DNA of 35,182 bases from Verrucomicrobiales bacterium (GCA_005793375.1 SXSK01000324.1:1-35182); one strand, 5' to 3'; positions 7,206 to 15,484 are shown, numbered from the stretch's first letter. The notes: generated from the letters alone by a model not told the origin. Made by a program: numbers and translations.

Positions 7206-8155
7206 CCGAGCCACTTTGGGCTGGAGTGGCGTTGTTCACGGCAGTGATTGGGATCACTTTAAGCTCCTATTGGATTTGGCATCGATCAATCGGAGCTGAC
7301 GCGGCGAAGTTCAACCGAAAGGCGACGTCGTTGCCCCGGCCCCCAGACGAGTTGGGAGAAACCTCGGTGGTTGGTGTCTTGGCTGGGTCAGGATTACAGC
7401 AGACCAATCCGTCGATTCTCAGTCGGGATTTTCCTCGGTTCGATGACGAACGCGTCCTTCAGGGCAGATATCTCTTCGAACGTCATTGTGCGGCCTGCCA
7501 TGGACGCTGGGGAGATGGTCGCGGTGAGTTGGCGGAAGGTATGCATCCCAAGCCGAGAAAACTGACGGCAGGGGTCTTTAAATTTCGCAGCACCCCAACG
7601 GGTTCGCTTCCGATGGATTTGGATTTGGAACGGACAATCCGCCGAGGCATTGCCAATAGTTCCATGCCATCATTCCAACACCTTCCCTCGCGAGACGTTG
7701 ATGCGTTGATAGTATTTGTGAAGACGTTGTCCTCGAACTGGCGACGACAGGCGCAGCCATCCATGCCGATGTCACTTCCAGCCGAGCCAGCGTGGCTTTA
7801 CCTCACAGTCGAGTCCGAGACCCATCGTGTTGTCGGCAAGGAATTGTTTGCCGCCAATTGTGCTCCGTGCCATGGGGAGCGTGGTGATGGTAGTTCCGAA
7901 ATTGCGAAATCATTGGAGGATGTCTGGGGTCAACCCTGTGCGCCCTCGGATCTCCGACACGAGGGACTGAAATGCGGGCCGGAATTGATGGATATTTTCC
8001 GGGTTCTCGTGACCGGCCTGGACGGGACGCCGATGCCGAGCTTTCGCGAGGCTTTCACGGATGAGCAGTTGTGGGATGTGGTGGCCTACATCGCCTCGTT
8101 GCGCCGCAAACCGGCGATGGACGCTACCAAGGCGGAGGAACTGGACGAGCCATGA
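7196..8155 (+). CDS. Membrane-anchored diheme cytochrome c
   Basis: This 319-residue protein has one N-terminal membrane anchor (about residues 8-29). Two cytochrome c domains follow, with heme motifs CAACH at 98-102 and CAPCH at 222-226. Each domain has a plausible distal methionine in an M-P-S-F motif (NSSMPSF near 157; GTPMPSF near 285). This is the arrangement of membrane-tethered electron shuttles between periplasmic dehydrogenases and terminal oxidases. Its position downstream of sorAB makes it a candidate acceptor for sulfite-derived electrons, which is inference from order only. The start is GTG at 7196, inside the FeoA-domain gene. The stop overlaps an ATG (ATGA at 8152), but the 55-codon frame it opens runs into a dispersed repeat and looks spurious. 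Confidence 0.88.
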   Translation: MRLTEPLWAGVALFTAVIGITLSSYWIWHRSIGADAAKFNRKATSLPRPPDELGETSVVGVLAGSGLQQTNPSILSRDFPRFDDERVLQGRYLFERHCAACHGRWGDGRGELAEGMHPKPRKLTAGVFKFRSTPTGSLPMDLDLERTIRRGIANSSMPSFQHLPSRDVDALIVFVKTLSSNWRRQAQPSMPMSLPAEPAWLYLTVESETHRVVGKELFAANCAPCHGERGDGSSEIAKSLEDVWGQPCAPSDLRHEGLKCGPELMDIFRVLVTGLDGTPMPSFREAFTDEQLWDVVAYIASLRRKPAMDATKAEELDEP

Positions 8156-8237
8156 ACTTTGGCCGAGGAATGATCGGAGGCCAGTCGAATGTGGGCGCCT
8201 CTCCGAGTTGTCGGTGGTGCATCTTCTGCTCAAATAG

Positions 8238-8283
8238 AAAGCGGTGGAGGGCTACCGCAGTCAAAATAGTGCGGCGGCCTTTT
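8238..8283 (+). repeat. Dispersed AAAGCGG repeat, copy B
   Basis: The copy reads AAAGCGGTGGAGGGCTACCG, then CAGTCAAAATAGTGCGGCGGCCTTT. Its first 22 bases agree with the family consensus. The inner part can fold GCGGTGGAGGGCTACCGC on itself. It fills the gap between the diheme cytochrome gene and coaD. Confidence 0.7.
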
Positions 8284-8328
8284 GGAGACGACATTGCCGA
8301 GCGGCTCCGGCGGTATTAGGCTCGGCTC

Positions 8329-8808
8329 ATGCGAACGGTGATTTACCCGGGAAGCTTCGATCCATTGACCAATGGGCATTTGGATGTGATCCAGCGCGCG
8401 GCCAGTTTATTTGATCGGGTGATTGTTGCGGTCGCGCAGAATGAGGGTAAGCAGCCGTTGTTCACCTTGGAAGAGCGACGCGAGCACGTCACGGAAGTGA
8501 CTCGCGAACTGAGTAATGTGGAAGCGGACATCTTTGAAGGGTTACTGGTGGATTATGCGGTCCGGCGCGGCGCGTGTGCGGTGGTGCGGGGATTAAGGGC
8601 AGTGAGTGACTTTGAATTCGAGTTCCAACTTGCTTTGATGAACCGGAAACTGAATAGCTCTGTGGAAACAATTTTCATGATGCCTCGAGATACCTACACG
8701 TTTCTGAGTTCTCGACTGGTGAAGGAGATTGCCCGGCTCGGAGGGGACGTCACGCCATTCGTTCCACCCCGAATTTGTGCGGCATTGAAGGAGAAATTGA
8801 AGTGTTAG
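8329..8808 (+). CDS. coaD: Phosphopantetheine adenylyltransferase
   Basis: The 159-residue protein is a full-length CoaD. It has the nucleotidyltransferase motif YPGSFDPLTNGHLDVI at the N-terminus, RGLRAVSDFEFEFQLALMNRKL in the middle, and FLSSRLVKEIARLGGDVTPFVP near the C-terminus. The enzyme transfers AMP from ATP to 4'-phosphopantetheine, the fourth step of coenzyme A synthesis in the cytoplasm. It is an essential housekeeping gene that sits alone here after repeat copy B. ATG 8329 has a weak AGG about nine bases upstream. Confidence 0.97.
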   Translation: MRTVIYPGSFDPLTNGHLDVIQRAASLFDRVIVAVAQNEGKQPLFTLEERREHVTEVTRELSNVEADIFEGLLVDYAVRRGACAVVRGLRAVSDFEFEFQLALMNRKLNSSVETIFMMPRDTYTFLSSRLVKEIARLGGDVTPFVPPRICAALKEKLKC

Positions 8809-8857
8809 TTCTAGAAAACTTGTCGAGCGGCTGGTTCTGGTTCTAATCAAGAGGTAA

Positions 8858-10033
8858 ATGTCCATTCCACTTCATACCTTGCGTGCCGGCGTGATCGGCA
8901 CGGGATTTATCGGGCCGGTTCACATTGAAGCCTTGAAGCGCCTGGGGGTTCAGGTGACGGCCATCTGTGGGTCGACAAAGAATGCGAAAGCCACGGCGGA
9001 TACGTGGGGTATCCCTGAGGTTTATGGGGATTACAACTACTTGGCGATGTGTCAGTCGCCCACCGTGGATGTGGTGCACATCACGTCGCCGAACAAGGTG
9101 CATGTGGTCCAGGCATTGGCTGCATTGGCCGCTGGCAAGCACGTCGTCTGCGAGAAACCGCTGGGAATGACGGCTAACGAGACAAGACGAGTGGTGGCCG
9201 CCGTCGGTAAGAAGGGTGCGCCCGTTTTTGCGGTAAACTACATGTGCCGATTTTTTCCGGCGGTGCTTCAAATGCGAGCGTTGATCCAGCGCGGCGAATT
9301 GGGGCAGATCATCCATGTACAAGGGCATTTTTTCCAGGATTGGTTGCTCCAACAGGCCGACTACAATTGGCGACTTCTCGCCAGCGAAGGAGGAAAGCTT
9401 CGCGCCGTGGGGGACATTGGGACTCACTGGATGGATGCGGTGTCCTTTATGCTGGGCGCCCGAGTCGAGGGTGTTTTCGCTCATTTGGAGACGTTTCACA
9501 AAAAGCGGCTTCGGCCCAAAGGTGAAGTTAAGACGTTTGCAGCAGTCGACCCGGCCGACATGGTTCCCTACAAGGTTGATACGGAAGATTTCGGATCGCT
9601 GCTCCTTCGATTTGGGAAATCGAAACACGGTTTCGCGAACGGTGTTCATTCGAATGCTTCCATTTCACAGGTGGCGGCTGGATGGAAATGTAGTTTGGCC
9701 GTCGGTATTTATGGGACCAAAGGCAGCGTGCGGTGGGATCTCCAGCAACCCAATGAAATCCTGCTCGGGCGTCGCGATGAACCGAATCAAGTGTTACAGC
9801 GAGCCACAGCGGGTTTTACTAAAGATGTGGCGGGTTTCACGGATTATCCCGGAGGGCATCCGGAAGGGTTTCCAGACAGCCACAAGATGCATTATCGGGC
9901 GATTTACGAACACATTGCCAGTCAGCGTCGGACCCCCGTGCTTTTTGCAACGGCGGACGATGGGCATCATGAGGTGCAATTGTGCGAAGCCATATTGAAG
10001 AGCCATCAAAAGCGGCAGTGGGTCGAACTTTGA
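8858..10033 (+). CDS. Gfo/Idh/MocA family oxidoreductase
   Basis: The 391-residue product has an N-terminal Rossmann fold with GVIGTGFIGPVH (residues 11-22). The diagnostic EKPLG follows at 99-103, which supplies the lysine near the nicotinamide, and then a C-terminal alpha/beta substrate domain with GDIGTHWMDAVSFMLG. Such enzymes perform NAD(P)-dependent oxidation or epimerisation of sugars and inositols. There is no Tat or Sec signal, so it is cytoplasmic, unlike many verrucomicrobial paralogs. AAGAGGT just before ATG 8858 is one of the best ribosome sites in the window. Substrate cannot be deduced; the neighbouring genes give no pathway. Confidence 0.92.
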   Translation: MSIPLHTLRAGVIGTGFIGPVHIEALKRLGVQVTAICGSTKNAKATADTWGIPEVYGDYNYLAMCQSPTVDVVHITSPNKVHVVQALAALAAGKHVVCEKPLGMTANETRRVVAAVGKKGAPVFAVNYMCRFFPAVLQMRALIQRGELGQIIHVQGHFFQDWLLQQADYNWRLLASEGGKLRAVGDIGTHWMDAVSFMLGARVEGVFAHLETFHKKRLRPKGEVKTFAAVDPADMVPYKVDTEDFGSLLLRFGKSKHGFANGVHSNASISQVAAGWKCSLAVGIYGTKGSVRWDLQQPNEILLGRRDEPNQVLQRATAGFTKDVAGFTDYPGGHPEGFPDSHKMHYRAIYEHIASQRRTPVLFATADDGHHEVQLCEAILKSHQKRQWVEL

Positions 10034-10119
10034 TCAGAAAGGCTCTTCCCCAATAGACTCCAGGCGTGACACCAATTCTCGAATCCACCAATTCTGACCG
10101 GTAATTGATCGATTAACTG

Positions 10120-10494
10120 ATGACCCCTATGGCGACGACCGATACGTGCTGTACCATCGCCCCCTATTTCAAGGTGGCTGCGGGCCGAATGACGGAATTT
10201 AAGGCCCTTTGCGAACGCTTTGTGGCGACCACCCAATCTGAAGGGGGCTGCCTTTACTACGGGTTTTGCTTTGATGGCGAGCTTGTGCATTGTCGCGAGG
10301 GATATCGCGATGCGGAAGCGTTGCTGGCGCATTTGGCGAATGTGGGTGCCATTTTAGATGAAGCGTTGCAAATCGGGACCATTCAACGACTCGAAGTCGC
10401 AGGCCCAGAAACCGAACTCGCGCTATTGCGCGGCCCATTGGCGCCTTATGCTCCTCAATTTCTGGTCTTGGAATATGGGTTTCGACGACCGTGA
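10120..10494 (+). CDS. ABM-fold (antibiotic biosynthesis monooxygenase-like) protein
   Basis: The 124-residue protein resembles the dimeric ferredoxin-like ABM/YgiN family. It has a short beta-strand start (CCTIAPYFKV), the helix MTEFKALCERFVATTQSEGGCLYYGF, CREGYRDAEALLAHLANV, and a C-terminal strand LVLEYGF. Relatives include quinol monooxygenases and heme-degrading enzymes, but many members are uncharacterised. It starts 86 bases after the Gfo/Idh/MocA gene on the same strand. ATG 10120 and ATG 10129 are both usable starts. Family placement is moderately sure; activity is not assigned. Confidence 0.7.
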   Translation: MTPMATTDTCCTIAPYFKVAAGRMTEFKALCERFVATTQSEGGCLYYGFCFDGELVHCREGYRDAEALLAHLANVGAILDEALQIGTIQRLEVAGPETELALLRGPLAPYAPQFLVLEYGFRRP

Positions 10495-10499
10495 TTGAC

Positions 10500-10512
10500 C
10501 GCCTGAGGCGGA
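10500..10512. terminator. Short hairpin between convergent genes
   Basis: CCGCC-TGA-GGCGG followed by ATTGGGTTT lies between the convergent ABM-fold and phosphatase genes (32-base gap). The stem is only five pairs and the T-run is broken, so termination is a weak inference. Confidence 0.3.
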
Positions 10513-10525
10513 TTGGGTTTACGGT

Positions 10526-11473
10526 TCAATTCCGGTGCGCCTTGTGGCACGCATTGCAGGAGCGGGAAAGTCGTTGAAACGATTCGTCCATGTTGGCGGT
10601 GGTGGATCCTTCAGATCGAACAATTCCGTGGAAAACCTGGGCCAACGACTCCGCACACTCCAAGGATTGGCGGTATTCGGGCGCGCGTTGTTTGGGGTCA
10701 TCCGAGCGCAGCAATTCTCGAAGTTGCTCCCAAACCAATAGGGCGTTCTGGGCAGGGGAGTCCCCTGGGTGTTTGGGATCCGCCTTCCACTGATTCTTTT
10801 GGGCCGATTTCAAACGATCGAACCGCTCGTCAATCGCTACCATGAAGTCCACTAATGTCGACGTCGTCGCCACCTCTGGAAGCGGTCGTGGCTTGGAGTG
10901 GGGTGCGAGTCGGGGTGCCTGAAATTGGCCGACGCTCTGGTAGAGACCGACGTATTCTGTGGAAGTCCCGGCTTGCCGCATGAATGCCACCGCTTGATCG
11001 GGGGTCCACCCGGCCGTGCCAAGGCACGCAATGGCTGCCGCTGCGGGGCCGCGGTGTTTGCCATGATGGCAGTGCACATAAAGTGGCCCCGAAGCTGAGC
11101 GAGTCGCTTGGATGAGCTCGGCCACTCGATTTGAAGAAATGCCATCGTAACCAATGGGCAGGTGAATGTATCGGAGCCCACACTTTTTGGCGCTCATCAG
11201 GTCGGGTTTTCCACCGTCCACACTGACCACGGTCGTCACACCCAGGCTGGCTAGTTCCTGAAAGGCGGCATCGGAATCTGGGGAGCTTCCGGAGTAAATA
11301 TTCGTGGCAGCATGGAAGGTATTGTGAAGGTGGACAGTTTTCAGCGGCAGGGGAAAGGCCGTCGTCGATTGGGCGGCGATTGGGTTCCAGGCGCAGAAAA
11401 TCAACCAACAGATCGCGGCCCAACCCCTGGGGTGCTTCGGGAGTGTGAACTGGTTGATACAAGAGGACGGCAT
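10526..11473 (-). CDS. Secreted tyrosine/dual-specificity phosphatase with cytochrome c'-like C-terminus
   Basis: This is one uninterrupted 315-residue ORF. Residues 17-35 form a Sec-type signal (GWAAICWLIFCAWNPIAAQ). Residues about 55-180 form a DSP/PTP-like domain with IYSGSSPDSDAAFQELASLGVTTVV and the CX5R catalytic loop HCHHGKHRGP (C135, R141). After a proline-rich linker (SKPRPLPE), residues 205-315 are mostly helical and end in SCNACHKAHRN. That is a CxxCH heme motif (306-310) followed by an arginine, as at the C-terminus of cytochrome c' four-helix bundles. A heme domain joined to a phosphatase in the periplasm is an unusual pairing; substrate and gas or redox sensing are unproven. The ATG start is at 11471-11473. 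The pseudopilin gene starts 789 bases upstream and ends 78 bases upstream on the same strand. Confidence 0.82.
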   Translation of the reverse strand: MPSSCINQFTLPKHPRGWAAICWLIFCAWNPIAAQSTTAFPLPLKTVHLHNTFHAATNIYSGSSPDSDAAFQELASLGVTTVVSVDGGKPDLMSAKKCGLRYIHLPIGYDGISSNRVAELIQATRSASGPLYVHCHHGKHRGPAAAAIACLGTAGWTPDQAVAFMRQAGTSTEYVGLYQSVGQFQAPRLAPHSKPRPLPEVATTSTLVDFMVAIDERFDRLKSAQKNQWKADPKHPGDSPAQNALLVWEQLRELLRSDDPKQRAPEYRQSLECAESLAQVFHGIVRSEGSTTANMDESFQRLSRSCNACHKAHRN

Positions 11474-11551
11474 CTATGAAATTGGACGGGGCTCCCAGGC
11501 AACCCTCACGTAACGCTGCAACATTCTGACCGTGTGTTGCGGCGTTGCCAT

Positions 11552-12262
11552 CTAGGGCCGTTCTTCTCGCCAGTCATCCACGGTGATGAGCTGTGCTTTT
11601 TTCCATGCTCCGTGACCATCGAAGTAAAGCAGATTGGGACCGGCACCGTGTCGGGCACGTGCGACACGGCGTTCGCTGTTCAAGGTTTTGCCATTAGGCG
11701 AATACGGCAGGTGACTGGGGCTCCAGACGTCGTTGAGGTCACTGGAACCATTGATGGAAAGAGCTGATATGACGGGGCGCCAAGGGCCGTTCTCGTTGTC
11801 GGCGAAGTAAATTGAATCAGATGGCTGCTGGAACCGGGTCAACTTGGTCAATCCGATAATCTCAGTGCCGGTCTTGTCATTCACATTGCGAAAGGTCCAA
11901 GCGTTGTCGACATAGCAGATCAGCTGCTTTTTGTTGGGATAACTGGGGCAAGTGTAGATTTGGACTCGCGCGTAATCCTTGGAAGTTTGGCCTCCTAACA
12001 TCGGACTGAACACTTGCCACCAGAGGGGATAGTTGCCGCGCGGGATGAAGCCATTGTTGTCCTCGGCATACATCATCATGCCAAGGCCCATCTGACGGAG
12101 ATTGCTGAGGCATTTGGCTCGGCGCGCGGTTTCCTTCGCTCTGCTAAGTGCGGGTAGGAGCATCGACGCCAGAATCGCAATAATGGCGATGACCACGAGC
12201 AGTTCGATGAGAGTAAAACCCATCGGAATCAGGCGCTTTGTGGGTGTTCGATGACGATTCAT
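11552..12262 (-). CDS. Type II secretion-like pseudopilin (H-x9-DG type)
   Basis: This 236-residue protein has a prepilin leader ending [31 protein letters not shown], where a prepilin peptidase would cut after G and methylate F. A periplasmic body follows, ending in the [15 protein letters not shown] motif typical of the large planctomycete/verrucomicrobial pseudopilin families. Genomes of this group encode dozens of such proteins; their cargo or function is mostly unknown. The track's start at 12436 runs through dispersed repeats and encodes no conserved residues, so ATG 12260-12262 (MNRHRTP...) is preferred. An internal ATG at the second methionine would also keep the leader. No other secretion genes are nearby. 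Confidence 0.88.
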   Translation of the reverse strand: MNRHRTPTKRLIPMGFTLIELLVVIAIIAILASMLLPALSRAKETARRAKCLSNLRQMGLGMMMYAEDNNGFIPRGNYPLWWQVFSPMLGGQTSKDYARVQIYTCPSYPNKKQLICYVDNAWTFRNVNDKTGTEIIGLTKLTRFQQPSDSIYFADNENGPWRPVISALSINGSSDLNDVWSPSHLPYSPNGKTLNSERRVARARHGAGPNLLYFDGHGAWKKAQLITVDDWREERP

Positions 12263-12342
12263 GGGGGAGTGCGCGTCAAACCTTCGCACGAGGTCCTCGC
12301 GATCCTCAATGGAAAAGCGTCGCCGCGACAGTCCGTGGGCGC

Positions 12343-12373
12343 CTTTGCAGCGCAGTGGCCCTCCACCGCTTTT
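12343..12373 (-). repeat. Dispersed AAAGCGG repeat, copy C
   Basis: On the minus strand it reads AAAGCGGTGGAGGGCCACTG, then CGCTGCAAAG, a close consensus match. A partial AAAAGCG on the plus strand at about 12313 may be the decayed opposite end, making C an eroded inverted-repeat element of about 60 bases. Confidence 0.7.
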
Positions 12374-12407
12374 GGGGAATTGCTGGGTGAACTGGCGTGG
12401 AAGAATG

Positions 12408-12498
12408 AAAGCGGCAGAGGACTGCGCGTACTCCAAAGGGTGTCGTCGTATGGCTCGAATGTCGGCGGCTTTGGAGCGCGGTGGCCCTCCACCGCTTT
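12408..12498. repeat. MITE-like inverted-repeat element built from two AAAGCGG units (copy D)
   Basis: The left arm (12408-12438) reads AAAGCGGCAGAGGACTGCGC then GTACTCCAAAG on the plus strand. The right arm (12469-12498) reads AAAGCGGTGGAGGGCCACCG then CGCTCCAAAG on the minus strand. The arms are inverted copies of the same 30-base unit around a 30-base centre, so the transcript would fold into a long imperfect hairpin. With copy C it fills the gap between the pseudopilin start and the aminotransferase stop. Confidence 0.8.
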
Positions 12499-12520
12499 GT
12501 TTGCTGCTTGAGTTGATTGG

Positions 12521-13639
12521 CTATTTCCCCAGGCAAGTGCGCAAGGCGGCGAGGAATCGATCGACATTGCCGCGCGAGGCGGTTTCGCCCATCAGGCCCA
12601 CTCGGATGATCTTGCCTTTGAGGGGGCCGAGGCCAGCGCCGACTTCAATGCCGAAATCTACCAACAGCCGTTTGCGCAGGCCGGCTTCGTCTATACCGGC
12701 GGGGACTCCGACGGCATTGAGTTGCCAAAGCTGATGTCCCGCTTGCGAAACGATTTCCAAGCCCAGTGCTGAAAGGCCATCACGCAAGGCGTGGTGCATG
12801 GATTGGTGGCGTTCAAATCGCGCTTCCAGGCCCTCGATCAAAACAAGTCGCAATGCTTCATGCAGGGCGTAGTTCATGTTGATCGGCGCTGTGTGGTGAT
12901 ACACACGTTCCTGTCCCCAGTAGGACGACAACAGATTGACATCGAGATACCAGCTTTGGACTTTCGTCTTGCGAGTTCGTGCGGCTTGGAGGGCGTTGGC
13001 GCTCAACGACACCGGGGACAGCCCCGGCGGACAGCTCAGGCACTTCTGAGTGCCGCTGTAGATGGCGTCAATTCCCCAGGCGTCGACTCGCACCGGACAA
13101 CCGCCCAGCGAGGTTACCGCGTCGACGAGGAACAAAGCCCCGGCGTCATGGGTGAGGCGCGAAATTTCTTCCAATGGAGTGAGTGCGCCGGTGGAGGTTT
13201 CGGCGTGGACGATTGCCACGAATTTCGGTTTCGACACTTTTTGGAGCGCCTCGGCTATCTGTTGGGGTTCGATGATCCGGCCCCAAGTAGCTTCGACCTT
13301 TGTGACCTTGGCGCCGCACCGTTCGGCGACGTCGCACATTCGGGTGCCGAAGACGCCGTTGACACCGATGATGACCTCATCTCCGGGTTCGATGAGGTTG
13401 GCACAGCAGAACTCCATGCCGGCACTTCCAGTTCCGCTGATTGGGAAAGTCATGTCGTTCTGGGTCTGAAAGACCTGTCGCAGCATGACTTTGACCTCTT
13501 CCATCATGCGGACAAACTCCGGATCGAGATGGCCGAGAGTCGGGCGGGCGAGGGCCCCATAGATGGAGGGGGAGACCATGCTTGGGCCTGGGCCCATGAG
13601 CAGTCGATGTGGCGGAACAAAAACCGGGGGTACTTGCAC
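12521..13639 (-). CDS. Class V aminotransferase (alanine/serine-glyoxylate type)
   Basis: The 372-residue PLP enzyme matches the alanine-glyoxylate/serine-glyoxylate aminotransferase family. It has [30 protein letters not shown] at the N-terminus, [24 protein letters not shown], and the PLP lysine (K199) in [30 protein letters not shown] and a C-terminal [22 protein letters not shown] follow. It moves an amino group from alanine or serine to glyoxylate, feeding glycine/serine metabolism in the cytoplasm. The start is GTG at 13639; the next candidate, ATG at residue 15, would remove the conserved leader residues. It is followed by the repeat-filled gap and lies downstream of the pseudouridine synthase on the same strand. 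Confidence 0.92.
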   Translation of the reverse strand: MQVPPVFVPPHRLLMGPGPSMVSPSIYGALARPTLGHLDPEFVRMMEEVKVMLRQVFQTQNDMTFPISGTGSAGMEFCCANLIEPGDEVIIGVNGVFGTRMCDVAERCGAKVTKVEATWGRIIEPQQIAEALQKVSKPKFVAIVHAETSTGALTPLEEISRLTHDAGALFLVDAVTSLGGCPVRVDAWGIDAIYSGTQKCLSCPPGLSPVSLSANALQAARTRKTKVQSWYLDVNLLSSYWGQERVYHHTAPINMNYALHEALRLVLIEGLEARFERHQSMHHALRDGLSALGLEIVSQAGHQLWQLNAVGVPAGIDEAGLRKRLLVDFGIEVGAGLGPLKGKIIRVGLMGETASRGNVDRFLAALRTCLGK

Positions 13640-13721
13640 AGGCCGAAGTTAAGGAGAGAGAAGGTCCTACCGCAACGAATTTGGGGACGAAACCATCCAA
13701 GTTCGGCATGCGGCCACGGAA

Positions 13722-14690
13722 TCAACGGCGACTGGGCTTCGACAGGGGACGCAGGGCTTCGAGCGCCGCTTTAAAATCTTCGGGAAGCGGGGCGTTGAAT
13801 TCCATGAACTGCTTGGTGCGCGGATGTTTGAGAGCCAGTTTTCGCGCGTGCAAGAGTTGGCGTGGCGGTTGATAGCCAGTCTCTTTGGCGATCCGGTTGG
13901 TTTGCCGTTTGCCGTACACGTCATCGCCGAGGATGGGAAAACCCAGGTGTTGAAAATGCACCCGGATTTGGTGGGTCCGTCCGGTGTGGAGTCGGGCTTC
14001 GATGAAGGAGGATTCGTTCAGCAGCTGCTGCAATTGATAACTTGTCCACGCGATGCGACCTTTGGCGGTGTTGGTAACGGCCATTCGCTTTCGATGCGTC
14101 GGATGCCGGGCGATGTTGGCCTTGATGTCACCGGCAGTCGGCGTGATATGGCCGCAGACAATGCATTGGTAGATCTTTTCAACAGTACGGTCGGCGAATT
14201 GTTCGCTCAGAGAAATGTGTGCGCGATCGTGTTTGGCGATGATCAGGCATCCGCTGGTGCCTAAGTCGAGACGATGGACGATGCCGGGGCGTTCCACGCC
14301 GCCGATGCCGCTCAGTTCTCCCTCACAATGATGCATGACAGCGTTGGCGATGGTTCCGTCCTCGTGACCAGCGCTTGGATGGACGACCAACTCGGCTGGT
14401 TTATTGATCACGAGTAAATCCTCGTCTTCGTGCAGGATCTCAAGTGGGATCTCTTGGGGCTTGAGGTTTCCAGGTTCGGCACGGGGCCACGTGATGGTGA
14501 CTACCTCGCCGGCTCGGGGCGTGTGCGTGGGTTTGATTGCGGCCCCATTGACCGTGATTTTACACTCGATGATAAGCCGCTGGAGGGTGCTCCTGGATAT
14601 CTCAGGAAATTGCGCGTGCAGGAATCGGTCCAGTCGCGTGGATCGGAGGGTCTTCTGAATGGTCAAGGTTTCGGTGGGTCGGTCGGTCAC
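13722..14690 (-). CDS. rluD: RluA-family pseudouridine synthase (RluD-like)
   Basis: The 322-residue protein has an N-terminal S4 RNA-binding domain (RLDRFLHAQFPEISRSTLQRLI, KITVNGA, residues 17-50). A RluA catalytic domain follows, with LLVINKPAELVVHPS and the active-site motif IVHRLDLGTSG (Asp142), then EARLHTGRTHQIRVHFQHLGFPILGDDVYG. Family members convert specific uridines of 23S rRNA to pseudouridine; RluD with an S4 domain targets helix 69. The usual HRLDKDTSG is changed to HRLDLGTSG, with the catalytic aspartate kept. The GTG start overlaps the lgt stop by four bases (GTGA), so the two genes are co-translated. Assignment to RluD rather than RluC rests on overall layout. Confidence 0.9.
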   Translation of the reverse strand: MTDRPTETLTIQKTLRSTRLDRFLHAQFPEISRSTLQRLIIECKITVNGAAIKPTHTPRAGEVVTITWPRAEPGNLKPQEIPLEILHEDEDLLVINKPAELVVHPSAGHEDGTIANAVMHHCEGELSGIGGVERPGIVHRLDLGTSGCLIIAKHDRAHISLSEQFADRTVEKIYQCIVCGHITPTAGDIKANIARHPTHRKRMAVTNTAKGRIAWTSYQLQQLLNESSFIEARLHTGRTHQIRVHFQHLGFPILGDDVYGKRQTNRIAKETGYQPPRQLLHARKLALKHPRTKQFMEFNAPLPEDFKAALEALRPLSKPSRR

Positions 14691-15484
14691 TTGGATTCGT
14701 TGGGGGTTGGCGTTGGAACCCGCGGCTGGTTTCGAAGAACCGCCCAGAAGGCGATTCCCGCGAGCAGTATCAAACCGCTCATGGCTTGGCCGGGAGTGAA
14801 CACACCTTGTAGCGGGGCGGATGTGATGGAATAATCACCGCGAAAGTACTCGCTGAAGCTGCGAACGAAGGCGTAAGCGATGAGGTACAAGGAAAAAATC
14901 TGGCCATTGAATTTTCGCCGAGGAAACCACCAGGCCAGGCAGCCGTAAAGGGTCAGATCCAGGAGCGCTTCATAAATCTGTGCCGGGTGGACTCCAGCAC
15001 CGTGGGTGGCGTGATCGACGGGGAACCGAATGGCCCAAGGCAATTCCACAGGACGTCCAAAGCAGCATCCATTCATCAGGCATCCCAAACGGCCGAACGC
15101 GTGTCCCAACGCAATTCCGGGGGCCAGGGAATCCGCAAGTGTCCATAAGGGCAGCTTGAGGTAACGCACGCGCACAATTCCGACGGCAATCGCCAGGATC
15201 AAACCGCCGTAAAAAACCAAACCACCATTCCAGATCTTAAAGACTTCCGTGAGGGGCTGTTCGGCAAATTCGGTGCGCCAAAATGTGATCACGTAGAGAA
15301 TTCGAGCGCCGATGAGTCCGCCCGCCAGCAGCCACGGTCCCAGGTCGTAGATGGCGTTTGGATCCACGCCGGCTTTGCTCGCTCGGCGTGCTGAGGTCCA
15401 AAGCCCCAGGACAAAACCCAGCCCTACCAGCAGGCCAAAGGCGCGCACTGGAAATCCACCGAGATAAAAGAGGATTGGCTTCAC
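14687..15484 (-). CDS. lgt: Prolipoprotein diacylglyceryl transferase
   Basis: This 265-residue membrane protein of about seven spans carries Lgt signatures: GLIGARILYVI, WNGGLVFYGGL in place of the usual H-G-G-L, and the phosphatidylglycerol-binding motif GHAFGRLGCLMNGCCFGRP. HPAQIYEALLD and FVRSFSEYFRGD follow near the C-terminus. Lgt moves a diacylglyceryl group onto the lipobox cysteine of prolipoproteins in the cytoplasmic membrane. The start is GTG 15484; the stop overlaps the rluD start. Length fits the family (about 260-300). Confidence 0.94.
   Translation of the reverse strand: MKPILFYLGGFPVRAFGLLVGLGFVLGLWTSARRASKAGVDPNAIYDLGPWLLAGGLIGARILYVITFWRTEFAEQPLTEVFKIWNGGLVFYGGLILAIAVGIVRVRYLKLPLWTLADSLAPGIALGHAFGRLGCLMNGCCFGRPVELPWAIRFPVDHATHGAGVHPAQIYEALLDLTLYGCLAWWFPRRKFNGQIFSLYLIAYAFVRSFSEYFRGDYSITSAPLQGVFTPGQAMSGLILLAGIAFWAVLRNQPRVPTPTPNESK

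Noticed and set aside
8152-8319. 55-codon frame starting at the ATGA overlap with the diheme cytochrome stop
   Set aside because: The coupled start is tempting and it holds C-x-W-C-x-x-C-like residues, but the second half is only repeat copy B translated, and no family matches.
12259-12567. Minus-strand 102-residue ORF with two KAVEGH-type motifs
   Set aside because: The motifs are translations of repeat copies C and D, not a protein repeat under selection.
12791-13774. Plus-strand 327-residue ORF
   Set aside because: Complete antisense overlap with the aminotransferase, which has clear PLP motifs.
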